A stretch of DNA of 64,000 nt, taken from contig NZ_MPIN01000004.1 in the NCBI RefSeq assembly GCF_001887355.1, positions 349,733 through 413,732 of the forward strand, read 5' to 3'. Made by a program: the position numbers and the translations under genes. This stretch comes from Cystobacter ferrugineus. Its GTDB lineage: Bacteria; Myxococcota; Myxococcia; Myxococcales; Myxococcaceae. Below are positions 1 through 8,600 of the stretch, one piece after another. Position 1 is the first letter of the stretch. Each line of letters opens with the position of its first letter. Under the pieces are notes generated by a model, which made no database searches, was not told where the DNA came from, and saw only the letters and a list, made by a program, of their open reading frames with translations.

Positions 1-557
1 TGGGGTTTGGTCTTGAAGGCGACATCCTCGGGAATTCGGGCCTCCTGGCGGCGAGCGGTGTCGTTGGCCCAGGACTCGGGCAGGTACAGCTCGAAGTCGA
101 TGGGGAGGTGCTCGGTACGGGTGGCGAGGCTGAGGCTGACTCCAATCTGGCAGTTGGTGATTTTTCCCGCCGAGCCGGTGTATTGCCGCTGCACTCCCAC
201 CGAATGCTTGCCCTGCTTGAGGAAGCCCGTGTCGTCGACAATCCAGACTTCCACGGGCTCGCGTTGCGTCATGGCGCCAAGGGCGTACCGGGCGGCCTCC
301 TGGCGTACCTCCCGGTCGCTCCAGCGAGAGTCGACGGCGAAGTGCAACAGGCGCTGGTGCATCGCATCCACCTTCGTGGGGTCAGGGCAGGCACGGGCCG
401 CGATGGGCTCGATGCTCTTGCGCTCCCCGTCTCCGAGCAGCCCCATGGCGTAAATAGCGAAGGAAGCCCGGCGGCTCTCCTCTTCCAGGATGTCGCCAAT
501 CCTTCGGAAATACGCCTCGAGCCGTTGAACCCCACCCGCGTCCATGAAGGTGCCCAT
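1..557 (-). CDS. IS701-family transposase, N-terminal part (runs off the left edge)
   Basis: Read on the minus strand from the ATG at 557, this frame stays open to the edge of the window (about 185 codons). The product has the N-terminal region and first catalytic block of IS701/DDE transposases: WIVDDTGFLKQGKHSVGVQR followed closely by QYTGSAGKITNCQIGV. The first Asp pair of the DDE triad lies in that block; the remaining acidic residues would be beyond the window. The start MGTFMDAGG fits the family. It lies beside a tRNA 3' end and a truncated gene, which suggests that this corner has been rearranged. The family call is firm; whether the element is intact cannot be judged here. Confidence 0.85.
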   Translation of the reverse strand, partial: MGTFMDAGGVQRLEAYFRRIGDILEEESRRASFAIYAMGLLGDGERKSIEPIAARACPDPTKVDAMHQRLLHFAVDSRWSDREVRQEAARYALGAMTQREPVEVWIVDDTGFLKQGKHSVGVQRQYTGSAGKITNCQIGVSLSLATRTEHLPIDFELYLPESWANDTARRQEARIPEDVAFKTKP

Positions 558-702
558 CGTCGGACTCGCTCAATCGTTATCCACCTCCCAAGTAGTACGC
601 ACGAGTTGACCTTTGACACCAAGCAGCCGGCCAGCCGCTTCCTGGCTGCTCCGGTAGGGTTCCTCATACCACTAACGCAGTAGTGTTAGGGTTTTCCATC
701 GC

Positions 703-734
703 CTCGTTCACGGGTTCGATTCCCGCCGCTTCCA
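703..734 (+). other. tRNA 3'-end remnant (T arm and acceptor strand)
   Basis: The stretch reads as a T arm (CGGG, loop TTCGATT, CCCG) followed by an acceptor strand CGCTTCC and a discriminator A. No matching 5' half (GGAAGCG) or anticodon arm lies upstream, so this is not a complete tRNA. The outer T-stem pair would be an A-C mismatch. It sits exactly between transposase-side sequence and a decapitated gene, as expected for a tRNA 3' end used as an integration site or carried by an excised element. The tRNA identity cannot be assigned. Confidence 0.5.
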
Positions 735-770
735 GTAGAGGTTGCCCGCCGCTCTGAGCCGAGCCTGCTC

Positions 771-989
771 TCCTCTCGTTCCATTGGCTGGGGCGCGTTC
801 AACGTGGTGGAGGGGCTCATCGACCATCAGTTGCTCGGCATCCACCACGTCCACCCCGGAGAGGGGCAGTTGGCCTGGGACATGGGCTTCTTGCTCTTCG
901 GGGCCCTGCTCATCGTGGGAGGTGGCGCGCTCGTGCGCGCGGGCCGCGAGGACACCCTGCCGCGAGGTGTCGTTCCGCCCGGGCTTTGA
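771..989 (+). pseudogene. DUF2243 membrane protein, C-terminal fragment
   Basis: The frame encodes IGWGAFNVVEGLIDHQLLG, then HHVHPGEGQLAWDMGF and a hydrophobic helix LLFGALLIVGGGALV, ending at TGA 987-989. This is the end of DUF2243 membrane proteins (conserved GW-FN-VEG-DH-LLG-HHV, then WD). Family members are about 150-170 residues with several membrane helices; here only the last 60-70 remain and the upstream frame continues into the tRNA remnant without a sensible start. I read it as a gene decapitated by integration or deletion at the tRNA end. A short translated product from GTG 804 is possible but unlikely to work. Confidence 0.7.
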
Positions 990-1058
990 GGCACGGACGG
1001 CCATCGACGGAATCCTCACGGTTGAGGCCCGCACAGGCCATGAAGTAGGGTCGCGAGG

Positions 1059-1541
1059 ATGATTTTGGATAAATCATTCTTTCCCCTGACGCTGCTGGCG
1101 GCACTCGGCTGCGGACTGATGGCGGGTCTCTTCTTCACCTTCTCGACCTTCGTCATGAAGGCGTTGTCTCGCTTGCCCGCGGGGGAGGGCATGGCCGCGA
1201 TGCAGGCGATCAATTCCGCCATCCTGAATCCACTGTTCTTCGTGGTCTTCTTCGGGACCATGGCGGTATGTCTTTGGGCAGTCGTCGCCTCGCTCATGCG
1301 CTGGCACCACGAGGGCTCTGCTTTCCGGCTCGCCGGTGGCGCGATCTATCTGGTGGGCGGCTTTCTCGTCACGGCCGTGTTCAACGTGCCGATGAATGAA
1401 AAGCTGGCGGCGACCCCCCCCACCAGTCCGGAGGCCGCCGCCTTATGGTCCAACTATCTGACGAACTGGACGGCGTGGAACCATGTGCGAACCGTGGCGT
1501 CGCTCGCGGCCGCGGCCTTGCTGACCCTCGCCCTGGCCTGA
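1059..1541 (+). CDS. DUF1772 (anthrone oxygenase-like) integral membrane protein
   Basis: This 160-residue protein has four hydrophobic segments (about residues 8-30, 55-78, 92-110 and 143-160). It shows the DUF1772 pattern: an early GLFFTFSTFVMKAL helix, a NPLFFVVFFG segment, the loop NVPMNEKLA, and a W-NYLTNWTAWNHVRT segment before the last helix. The family includes fungal anthrone oxygenase-related proteins and many bacterial membrane proteins without a known reaction. The ATG at 1059 overlaps TGATT sequence with no strong ribosome site; GAGGATG just upstream may serve. It stands alone between the DUF2243 fragment and a convergent gene. Confidence 0.8.
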   Translation: MILDKSFFPLTLLAALGCGLMAGLFFTFSTFVMKALSRLPAGEGMAAMQAINSAILNPLFFVVFFGTMAVCLWAVVASLMRWHHEGSAFRLAGGAIYLVGGFLVTAVFNVPMNEKLAATPPTSPEAAALWSNYLTNWTAWNHVRTVASLAAAALLTLALA

Positions 1542-1583
1542 GCACGGGTCAGACCGGGCCACGAGCGGGAATCGCCAGCCGCC

Positions 1584-3386
1584 TCAACGCGTCCGCCAGG
1601 TTCCGTCCTCGGCGCGCTCGTAGTGCTGGCCGTTCGGGAGCTTGCCGTAGAAGAGCGCGTCCTTCAGACCCGACACGGACTGGCCGTCGAAGAGGCCGAT
1701 TTCCCCCTCGGGTGTGAAGGTGAGTCCCAGCTCGGCGGCGGTCAGCCGCACGCGCGCTCCGGGGGCCAGCGTCCTCGCCGCGAGCACCGTGCCCACGCGT
1801 TTGCCGGCCTGCTCGCGAGGAGCCGCCGTGGGCTCGGCCTGGAGCAGGGCGGGGATGTTGCGCCGCAGGTTCGTGGTCAGCACCCGTCCACCGAGGTTCA
1901 CGGGCGTGGTGCCACGGTTGCGCAGCTCGACCCAGCCGGCCTTCGCGTCCAGTGCCTCCAGCACCACGCCGGGCTGGTGGGCCTTGATGCGCTCGAGCTC
2001 CTCGAGAACGAACGCCCGCCGCAGCCGGACGAACTCCTTGATGAACTCATCGCCCTCCTCGAACTTGGCGTGGTCCATGTAGGGATCCTCGGCCATGTAC
2101 GGTGCGATGACCGCGTGCAACTGGTCGATGTAGGGACCCATGACCTCCATCGTGAAGAGCTCGCGCATGGCCTTGTCCAGATGGGCCTCCAGGCGCGCGC
2201 GCAGCTCGGGGTTCATCACGATGCGGGTGGCCAGGTTGGAGAAGACGGGCAGGTAGCCCGGGTGGATGCCCTTGCGGTCGCGGTAGCGATTGGCCACCTC
2301 GGGATTGCCCAGGGTGAAGGAGTAGAGCGGCTGAGCGTAGATGGGCACCAGGTCCGGGCCCCGCGCCATCTGGTACCACCAGCGCGCGTCCACGTTGTTG
2401 AGATCCCAGGCGACGTAGACCCAGCGCTTCGTCACATGGTCGTGGATGAAGTAGCTCTCCGAGTCCTCGATGTAGTTGTTGGCCATCAGCGCGTCCATGA
2501 CCATGGAGCGCAGGTAGCCCTCCAGGTCCATGGCGCGCGCGAGCGCCTCGGGCAGCTCGGGCTCTGGGGTACGGTTGATGACGGCGAGCACCTCGTCCAG
2601 GGCCTCGTGGCCTTCCTTCTTCTCGTTGGTCTTCTTCTGCCAATCCCCCTGGTAGGGCACCTTCCAGGAGCGCAGCTTGAATTCGGTGTCCTTCCAGCCG
2701 GCGCGGTAGATGGAGGCATCCGTGTCCCGGAAGTCATGGGCGCGCAGGAAGGGCTTGTTGATCTGCTCGATGTCCAGGAAGACGCCCTCGGGCTTTCCGT
2801 TGAGGCTCAGCCGGACGAACTTCACCTTCGCGGCGGGCACCCGCATGGCGGCGAGCAGATCGAAGGCGATCTTCTCCGCCAGCATCGACGCGTCGGAGTA
2901 GCCGGCCACGAGGTTGAGCGAGGTGCGCCCCTCGAAGGGGGAGTCCTTCTCGAAGCTCACGTTCCAGCTCTTCTTGGGGAAGTCGCGGGCGGAGGCGCCC
3001 CGCAGGCGCACCTTCACCGGGTAGTCGACGCCCTCGTAGCGGAAGATGGCGTCCTGCTCGGGCGTGTTCTTGTCCTTGTAGAACATCTCCATGACGCCGG
3101 GAGGGAAGAGGATTTCATACGCCTGCACGCTCCGCTGCACGGCCGGCAGGACGAAGGGGCGTTGCTCGTCGGGGGCGGGCGGGGGTTTGTCCGTCGACGG
3201 AGGCGATTCCGTGGGAGGGCCGCCGGTGGCGGGCGGCGAGGGGGGTTGCTCGCCCGGTGGCGGATTTCCTGGCGTGGGCACCTGGAGGGAAGGATGGTCG
3301 CTCACCGCGGTGGGCGGCTCCTTCCCGGGGCCGCACGCGGATGACACGGAGAGCGTGACCAGACAGAGAAGACGCGCGATTTTCAT
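1584..3386 (-). CDS. CotH-kinase-family lipoprotein
   Basis: The 600-residue product starts at the ATG at 3386, where a lipoprotein signal (MKIARLLCLVTLSVSSAC) begins; an ATG 48 bp upstream would add a stretch that spoils it. A Pro-rich linker (about 25-75) leads to a CotH-type kinase fold: KVRLRGASARDFPKKSWNV, MLAEKIAFDLL, GVFLDIEQINKPFL, and YVAWDLNNVD with the family Asp. The last 130 residues (WVELRNRGTTPVNLGG onward) resemble a lamin-tail-like beta domain. CotH proteins phosphorylate protein in Bacillus spore coats; in Gram-negative predators the target is unknown. Surface or periplasmic placement is inferred from the lipobox. Confidence 0.85.
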   Translation of the reverse strand: MKIARLLCLVTLSVSSACGPGKEPPTAVSDHPSLQVPTPGNPPPGEQPPSPPATGGPPTESPPSTDKPPPAPDEQRPFVLPAVQRSVQAYEILFPPGVMEMFYKDKNTPEQDAIFRYEGVDYPVKVRLRGASARDFPKKSWNVSFEKDSPFEGRTSLNLVAGYSDASMLAEKIAFDLLAAMRVPAAKVKFVRLSLNGKPEGVFLDIEQINKPFLRAHDFRDTDASIYRAGWKDTEFKLRSWKVPYQGDWQKKTNEKKEGHEALDEVLAVINRTPEPELPEALARAMDLEGYLRSMVMDALMANNYIEDSESYFIHDHVTKRWVYVAWDLNNVDARWWYQMARGPDLVPIYAQPLYSFTLGNPEVANRYRDRKGIHPGYLPVFSNLATRIVMNPELRARLEAHLDKAMRELFTMEVMGPYIDQLHAVIAPYMAEDPYMDHAKFEEGDEFIKEFVRLRRAFVLEELERIKAHQPGVVLEALDAKAGWVELRNRGTTPVNLGGRVLTTNLRRNIPALLQAEPTAAPREQAGKRVGTVLAARTLAPGARVRLTAAELGLTFTPEGEIGLFDGQSVSGLKDALFYGKLPNGQHYERAEDGTWRTR

Positions 3387-3533
3387 GAACGCGTCGCTTG
3401 AGCAAGACGGATGCCGAGTGGTGAAGGCTCGCACCGTCCAAGGTCAGACGTTGTGGGCCCGGACATGGGAAAAGGCCTTGCCAGAGGAGAAATGAATTTC
3501 TCCCAACAGGGCGCTGGGATTCTTGTCCAGTGG

Positions 3534-4775
3534 TCAGCGGCAGCCCGCGGCTGAAGGGGGGAGCCGGTAGGTGAAGCGCTGGAACCAACCGCGCTCGCGC
3601 CACTGCTCCTTGCGGATTTCCACCGCGTGGGTCAGGTCCTGCTCGAAGCTGGTGGCGAGCGCGTGGGCGAGGGGCCCGTCCTCGACGACGAGCGCGCCCT
3701 CCTCGAGCAGGGCGCTCGCATGGGCTTGCAGGTTGGTGGAGCCCACGGCCACGAGGTCGTCGTCCACGAGCACGGTGCGCGACTCCAGGGGAGCGCGCTG
3801 GTACTCCCACAGGCGCACGCCGTTCTCCAGCAGCCGCTCATAGGTGGAGCGCTGCGCGGCGAGCACGCTGGCGGAGGTGTCCGCGTTCTCGAGCCCGGGG
3901 ACGAGGATGCGCACGTCCACGCCGCTCTTGGCCTTGTGGATGAGCGTGTCCACGGTGGCGGGGGTGGGCACGAAGCACGCGTTGGTGAGCCACAGGCGGT
4001 GCTGGGCGGAGGCGAGCAGCACCTGCACCATGCGCTCGGAGTGGCTCAGCGAGGGCGAGCCGGTGCTCGCGATGAAGCCGGCGCGTGCCTCGCCCTGGGA
4101 GTCGAGAGGAGGAAAGGCGGACTCGGGCAGCAGCCCGCCGCCGGCCTCGAGCCAGTCCCGGGCGAAGGACTGCTGCAACTGGCGCACGGCGGGGCCCTCC
4201 ACGTGGACATAGGTGTCGCGGGTGCCGCCGCGAGGGGCCACGGCGCCGAAGCCGCCGGTGAGGCCGCCGCGGCCGTCCCGGATGATGAGCTGCCGGTGGT
4301 TGCGCGCCTCCAGCCGCGAGTCGGCGAACACCACCTCCTGGCCGATGAAGGGCCGGAAGGCACGCACCTCGCAGCCCGCGCGCACCAATTGTGACTCCAC
4401 CTCGTCCTGGAAGCCCGGGCTCTGGAGGGGGTCCACGAGGATGCGGCACACCACGCCCGGCTGGCGCGCGGCGAGCGCCTGGACGAGCCGCCGGGAGGCG
4501 TCCCCGGGCTCCCACCGCGACAGCAGGAGGTGGATGGACTCGCGCGCCTCGCGGATCTCCTCCTCGAGGGTGTCGAGGATGCGCTCGTCCTGGACGAGCT
4601 CCACCCCGTGGCCTGGCCGCAGGCCGATGCCCACGGACTGGTAGAGGGCAAGGGACAGCTCCGGCCCCGAGCTGGGTACGCGGTCGCGGACACGGAGCTG
4701 CTCCGGGAAGTCCCGGCGGACGCACGCCGTGCCGCACCACAGGCAGGCAATCAGGAGAGGCGAGAGGACTTTCAC
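3534..4775 (-). CDS. PLD/cardiolipin-synthase-like lipoprotein with degenerate HKD motifs
   Basis: A 413-residue protein with a lipobox (LWCGTAC at about residue 18) and two phospholipase-D repeats. The first repeat reads HRQLIIRDGRGGLTGGFG, with the His at 160 but Gln 162 in place of the HKD Lys. The second reads ESRTVLVDDDLVAVGSTN, with Glu 331 and Arg 333 where His and Lys are expected, keeping only the Asp and the GSTN tail. The fold (two repeats, each ending in GG/GS) is clear, but the second His, needed as nucleophile or acid in PLD enzymes, is gone. It may be an inactive binding relative or use altered chemistry. It is monocistronic and divergent from the gene at 4920. Confidence 0.75.
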   Translation of the reverse strand: MKVLSPLLIACLWCGTACVRRDFPEQLRVRDRVPSSGPELSLALYQSVGIGLRPGHGVELVQDERILDTLEEEIREARESIHLLLSRWEPGDASRRLVQALAARQPGVVCRILVDPLQSPGFQDEVESQLVRAGCEVRAFRPFIGQEVVFADSRLEARNHRQLIIRDGRGGLTGGFGAVAPRGGTRDTYVHVEGPAVRQLQQSFARDWLEAGGGLLPESAFPPLDSQGEARAGFIASTGSPSLSHSERMVQVLLASAQHRLWLTNACFVPTPATVDTLIHKAKSGVDVRILVPGLENADTSASVLAAQRSTYERLLENGVRLWEYQRAPLESRTVLVDDDLVAVGSTNLQAHASALLEEGALVVEDGPLAHALATSFEQDLTHAVEIRKEQWRERGWFQRFTYRLPPSAAGCR

Positions 4776-4919
4776 GCGGCCAAGCTAGGCATCCGGGGGC
4801 GGACTGCGCAGGGGTGCAGGGGAGTCGGGCGAGCGCCAGGGGCCGACCAGGTATGACCCGCGGGCGCACCCATCTCTACCTTCCAGGAGCAGCGCCTACC
4901 CACTGCCGCTGGAGGCACG

Positions 4920-5393
4920 ATGGAATCCTGGAATCAGAGTTCGGCTGATGCCGCGCGCATGCACGTGTCGCAGGAGGTGAACCGTCGCATCGACGCCAAG
5001 GTGGAGCGGTGCGTGCGGCACATGGCGGAGCAGGAGGACCACTCCATCATCAGCCGCTACCTGGAGGGGCTGGAGAAGGAGTGGGACCTGAACCGGGTGG
5101 TGATGGTGGCCGCGTCGGCGGTGTCGCTCGTGGGGTGCGTGGTGGCGCCGCCGCGCAGCGGGGCGTGGCGGCTGGTGGGCGGGGTGGCGGCGGGGCTGCT
5201 GTTGCAGCAGGGGGTGTTTGGCTTCAGTCCCCTGTCGCTGCTCGCGCGCCGGCTGGGGGTGCGCAGCCGGAGGGAGATCGATCTGGAGAAGTTCGCTCTC
5301 AAGGCGCTCCGGGGGGACTTCATGCGGATTCCGCACGAGGGCGGCCCCCTGGCGCGGGCGAACGCCGCGCTGGTGGCCGCCCAGTCCGACTGA
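4920..5393 (+). CDS. Small membrane protein with YgaP/DUF2892-like helical pair
   Basis: The 157-residue product starts with a charged, probably helical cytoplasmic region (to about residue 55), then two hydrophobic helices (VVMVAASAVSLVGCVV and LVGGVAAGLLLQQGVF) and a basic tail with SRREIDLEKFALKALRGDF. The WDLNR start of the helical pair and the following FSPLSLLARRLG resemble DUF2892/YgaP-type membrane domains, but the match is weak. GGAGGCACG just upstream of the ATG is a good ribosome site. It is divergent from the PLD-like gene and no partner is evident; function unknown. Confidence 0.65.
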   Translation: MESWNQSSADAARMHVSQEVNRRIDAKVERCVRHMAEQEDHSIISRYLEGLEKEWDLNRVVMVAASAVSLVGCVVAPPRSGAWRLVGGVAAGLLLQQGVFGFSPLSLLARRLGVRSRREIDLEKFALKALRGDFMRIPHEGGPLARANAALVAAQSD

Positions 5394-5694
5394 GCGCCTG
5401 GGCTGGTGGACTCCTACCCACCAATACCCGCCCAGTCCGACAGCGTTGACAGGACAGCACTCCGCCATGGAAGGTGTCCCACCCGCCTTTCCGGGGTTTC
5501 AAGGGGCAGCCCTCATGGCGAAGGACTACGCACTCGTCGCCCGGGAGTGCCCTGACGGAGACCGTCTCGGCACATACCTGGTCGAAGCGAGTCCCGACCC
5601 TGGAGTACCGGCGCCGCGGCAGGCACGTCCTGGCACGGGGCTCGAGGTGTCGGCACTCGCCCGGCGGGGGTCGAAGGCGGGAAGGGGCGGGAAC
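5394..5694 (+). other. Non-coding leader of the toxin-like operon
   Basis: This 301-bp gap holds no gene I can support. The reading frame of the next gene is open through much of it from an ATG at 5467, but that extension has no signal peptide or conserved sequence and would bury the true one. A TTGACA hexamer lies at 5446-5451, without a convincing -10. Short direct repeats of CGCCCAGTCCGAC occur at the end of the previous gene and at about 5429. Confidence 0.4.
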
Positions 5695-8600
5695 ATGCGC
5701 CGGTCCCGTTGGGACAAAGGACTTCAGGCCCTCCTGCTCGCAAGCGGCCTCGTCGCCAGCATGAGCGTGGCCGGCGAAGAGGTGAGACGAGAGCGGGTGA
5801 CGCTCTCGGCCGAAGCGCATGCGCGAGCCAAAGCCCCCAGCCCCCGCATGGAAGACTGGAAGGAGGGCGTGCTCTCCCTCCGGGTGATGGACCCCGGCCG
5901 CCTCGTGGTGGAGGCAGGCGATGAAGTCATCGCCGCGGGCGATCTGAACTGGGGGGAGGACGAGCGGCTGCGGGTGGACCCTATCGAGGGCTACCCGCCG
6001 ACATCGCTGCCTCGAGTGGTGAGCCGCGAGCGAGGTCGGGAGGAGGTGGAGGTAGACGTCCCGGAGGGGATTGGCGCCGGTGCAATGCTCGCCCTCACCT
6101 ATGAGTGGGTCTGGCACCACCAGGGCACGCCCGCCCTGGAGCGCACCTGGCGCCTCCCGCCCATGAAGGACATCCCACCAGAGTGGCTGGAGGACGAACT
6201 GGTCGAGCTGGAGCGGGAGGACACGGCCGGGAACGGGGAGGAGGGCGCACTCGCCCTCCTCTCGGCATGGGAAGCTTCCTTCCCTGTTCAGGTGGACCCG
6301 GCTCGGCCCGCGCTGCTGTGGGTTCCCGGGTACGCCTCGCGTGAGGAAATAACCTCGCGGCTCTTCGGGGAGGCCGCGGCGGCGGGCGCTTTCGACATCG
6401 AGCCCCGTGCGCGACCCTCCAGCGCCGAGGAAGGCGTCCTGGTCTGCGTGCGCGTGCGCCACCCGCCCGCGCTCGTGCCGGAGGTGCTCGCCACCCTGCG
6501 GCGTGCCCTGGATGCGCGGCTGGAGGCGGATGTCGCGTGGAGCCGCGCCCAGCTCTCGGCGGCTTCCCTGGACAGGGCCGGGGCCGCCGCGCTGATGGAG
6601 CGCGGCCTGCGCTGGGCTCAACGCTCGGACATTCAGGATGGGGCGGGGCAGAGCTACTTCGACCGCTACCTCCAGGCGCTCGAGCCCTTGAGGGACGAGT
6701 CGCAGCGCGGACACCTCCTCGGAGAGGCCGCCGAGCCCCTGCGCAAGGCCATCGCTCTGCGCTCCAAGCGCTTCAAGGCGAGCTACAGCGTCACGGAGGG
6801 CTCGCCCGTCCTCGCCCCGGGCAGCGTGGTGGGCCGCTTCTATTTCGCCGACGGCTCCAGCGTTCAAGTACGCACCTTGCTGCTGCTCACCGAGGAGACG
6901 TCCCTGGAGCGTGCGGAGCTGCGCGTGCGCAACGCACCACGTGGAAGCCCGCGCGTCATCATCCCCGGGAAGGACGGGCGCTGGCGGGGCTACAGCGCCG
7001 AATTCAACACCGTTGCCGGCGCTCCCGACCCGCTCGAGGACCTCGAGGGCAATGCCTACTGGTACTACCCGGGCACGCTCCTCATTCGACCGGGAGACTG
7101 GCGGCCGGGGCTGGGAGCCGGTACGGGCGAGGTGGCGGCCTTACGGCGAGAACTCCTCCAGACAGCCCTCGCCGCGGCGACACCGCAAGTGCCCCAGCCC
7201 CTCGTCTCCCTCGACCATGACGTGCTCGCCCTCCTCACCCCGGACGAGCGGCTCGGTGTCTTCAACACCCTCCTCACAGGCCCCGCGCTCACCTCCGACA
7301 TAAAGGAGGAGGCAGTGCACCTGCTGGCGCGTGTGCTGCTGTCCACGCCTGACCGGGAGTTTCCACCGCTGGAGCGCAAGCTCACTTCGAGCGGAGCGCT
7401 GGAGAAGCTGCTCGGTAGCGATGCGCCGGACAGCAAGGTGTTGCTGGGACAGGCCTTCACCCAGAAGGCACTCGCCTCGTTTCCCCTCACGCTGGACCTC
7501 CTCGAGTCCCTGCCGACCTTCCACCTGGGGCGTGAGGGCGAAACGACACACCTGCTCAACGTCCCCACTGGGCTGGTGTCCACGGTGTTGGTGGCACCGG
7601 AGGACTGGGAGGCGCGGCAGGGGGTGCATCTTGGAGCCGAACCCGCTCTGCCCGGAGAAGCGGTGGGGCCCTCCAAACGCATGGCCCTGTACTTCCAACC
7701 GGTACAACAGGAGTTCAAGGCGCGCTACTTCCCCTCCGTGGACGAACTGCCTCTCAGCCGGGCCCTGCACCCGCTGGACTGGGTGCGGGTGAAAGTAACC
7801 GGGCCACAGCCTCGCACGCACCTGATGACGGCCATGGAACTGGCCCTGCTCGCCTCCACGCCGGACACGTCGCTCATATGGTCGGCGGTGAGCCGCATCA
7901 GCGAGATGCACATGATGTACGGCGCCGTGTCGGCCCTGACGCGGGCGCCGCTGTTGACAGGCGTGCCAGCCACGGCCGCGCGAGGCGGCACGCTGGCGGC
8001 GGCACGAGGAGCGGCGGTGCGCCTCTTCGTGGGCCGCATCTCGTTGGTGGCGACGCTGGCGGTGGTGGACACGTACCGGGACGAGCTGTCGCGCACGCCA
8101 GAGGGACGGGACTTTCTCGCGGTGCATGACGCGGCCATGGTGACGCTGGTTGGCCGGGACATCTACAAGCTCGCCACCTCGGGCATAGGACGCGAGCTGG
8201 TACACCGGGGCCGGCTGGCGTTGAGCGCGGCTGGCGCCCGAGCCTCGTCCGGACTGCGTGAGTCGGTGGAGTCCGTCCAGGCGCTGGTGAAAACGCTGGA
8301 GCGGATGCTCGCCGAGGGCAAGGCCGTTGCGACACCGGACGGCCTGCGGTTTTCCCATTCTGGCGGCGCCGAGGCCTTCAAGCAGGCCTTCTTCGCCATA
8401 CGCGGGGAGATGGCCGCCGCACGGGCCCTCGGGGGCATTCGCGGCGCGGGGCTCGCGGCGGAAGAGGCCGAGAAGACGCTGGAAGGGTTGAAGCTGCTAG
8501 CGGCGGAGAGCCAGGAGATGGCGCTCGCCTACGGTGCGGTGGCGCGGCGCGCGGCGGCCCTGCCGGCCGACAAGGCCCAGGCCTACCTTGCCGCGGTGGA

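Noticed and set aside
703-734. A tRNA-Sec (selC) gene, because of the selenoprotein found later
   Set aside because: Only the T arm and acceptor strand are present, with no 5' half, no UCA anticodon and no long variable arm.
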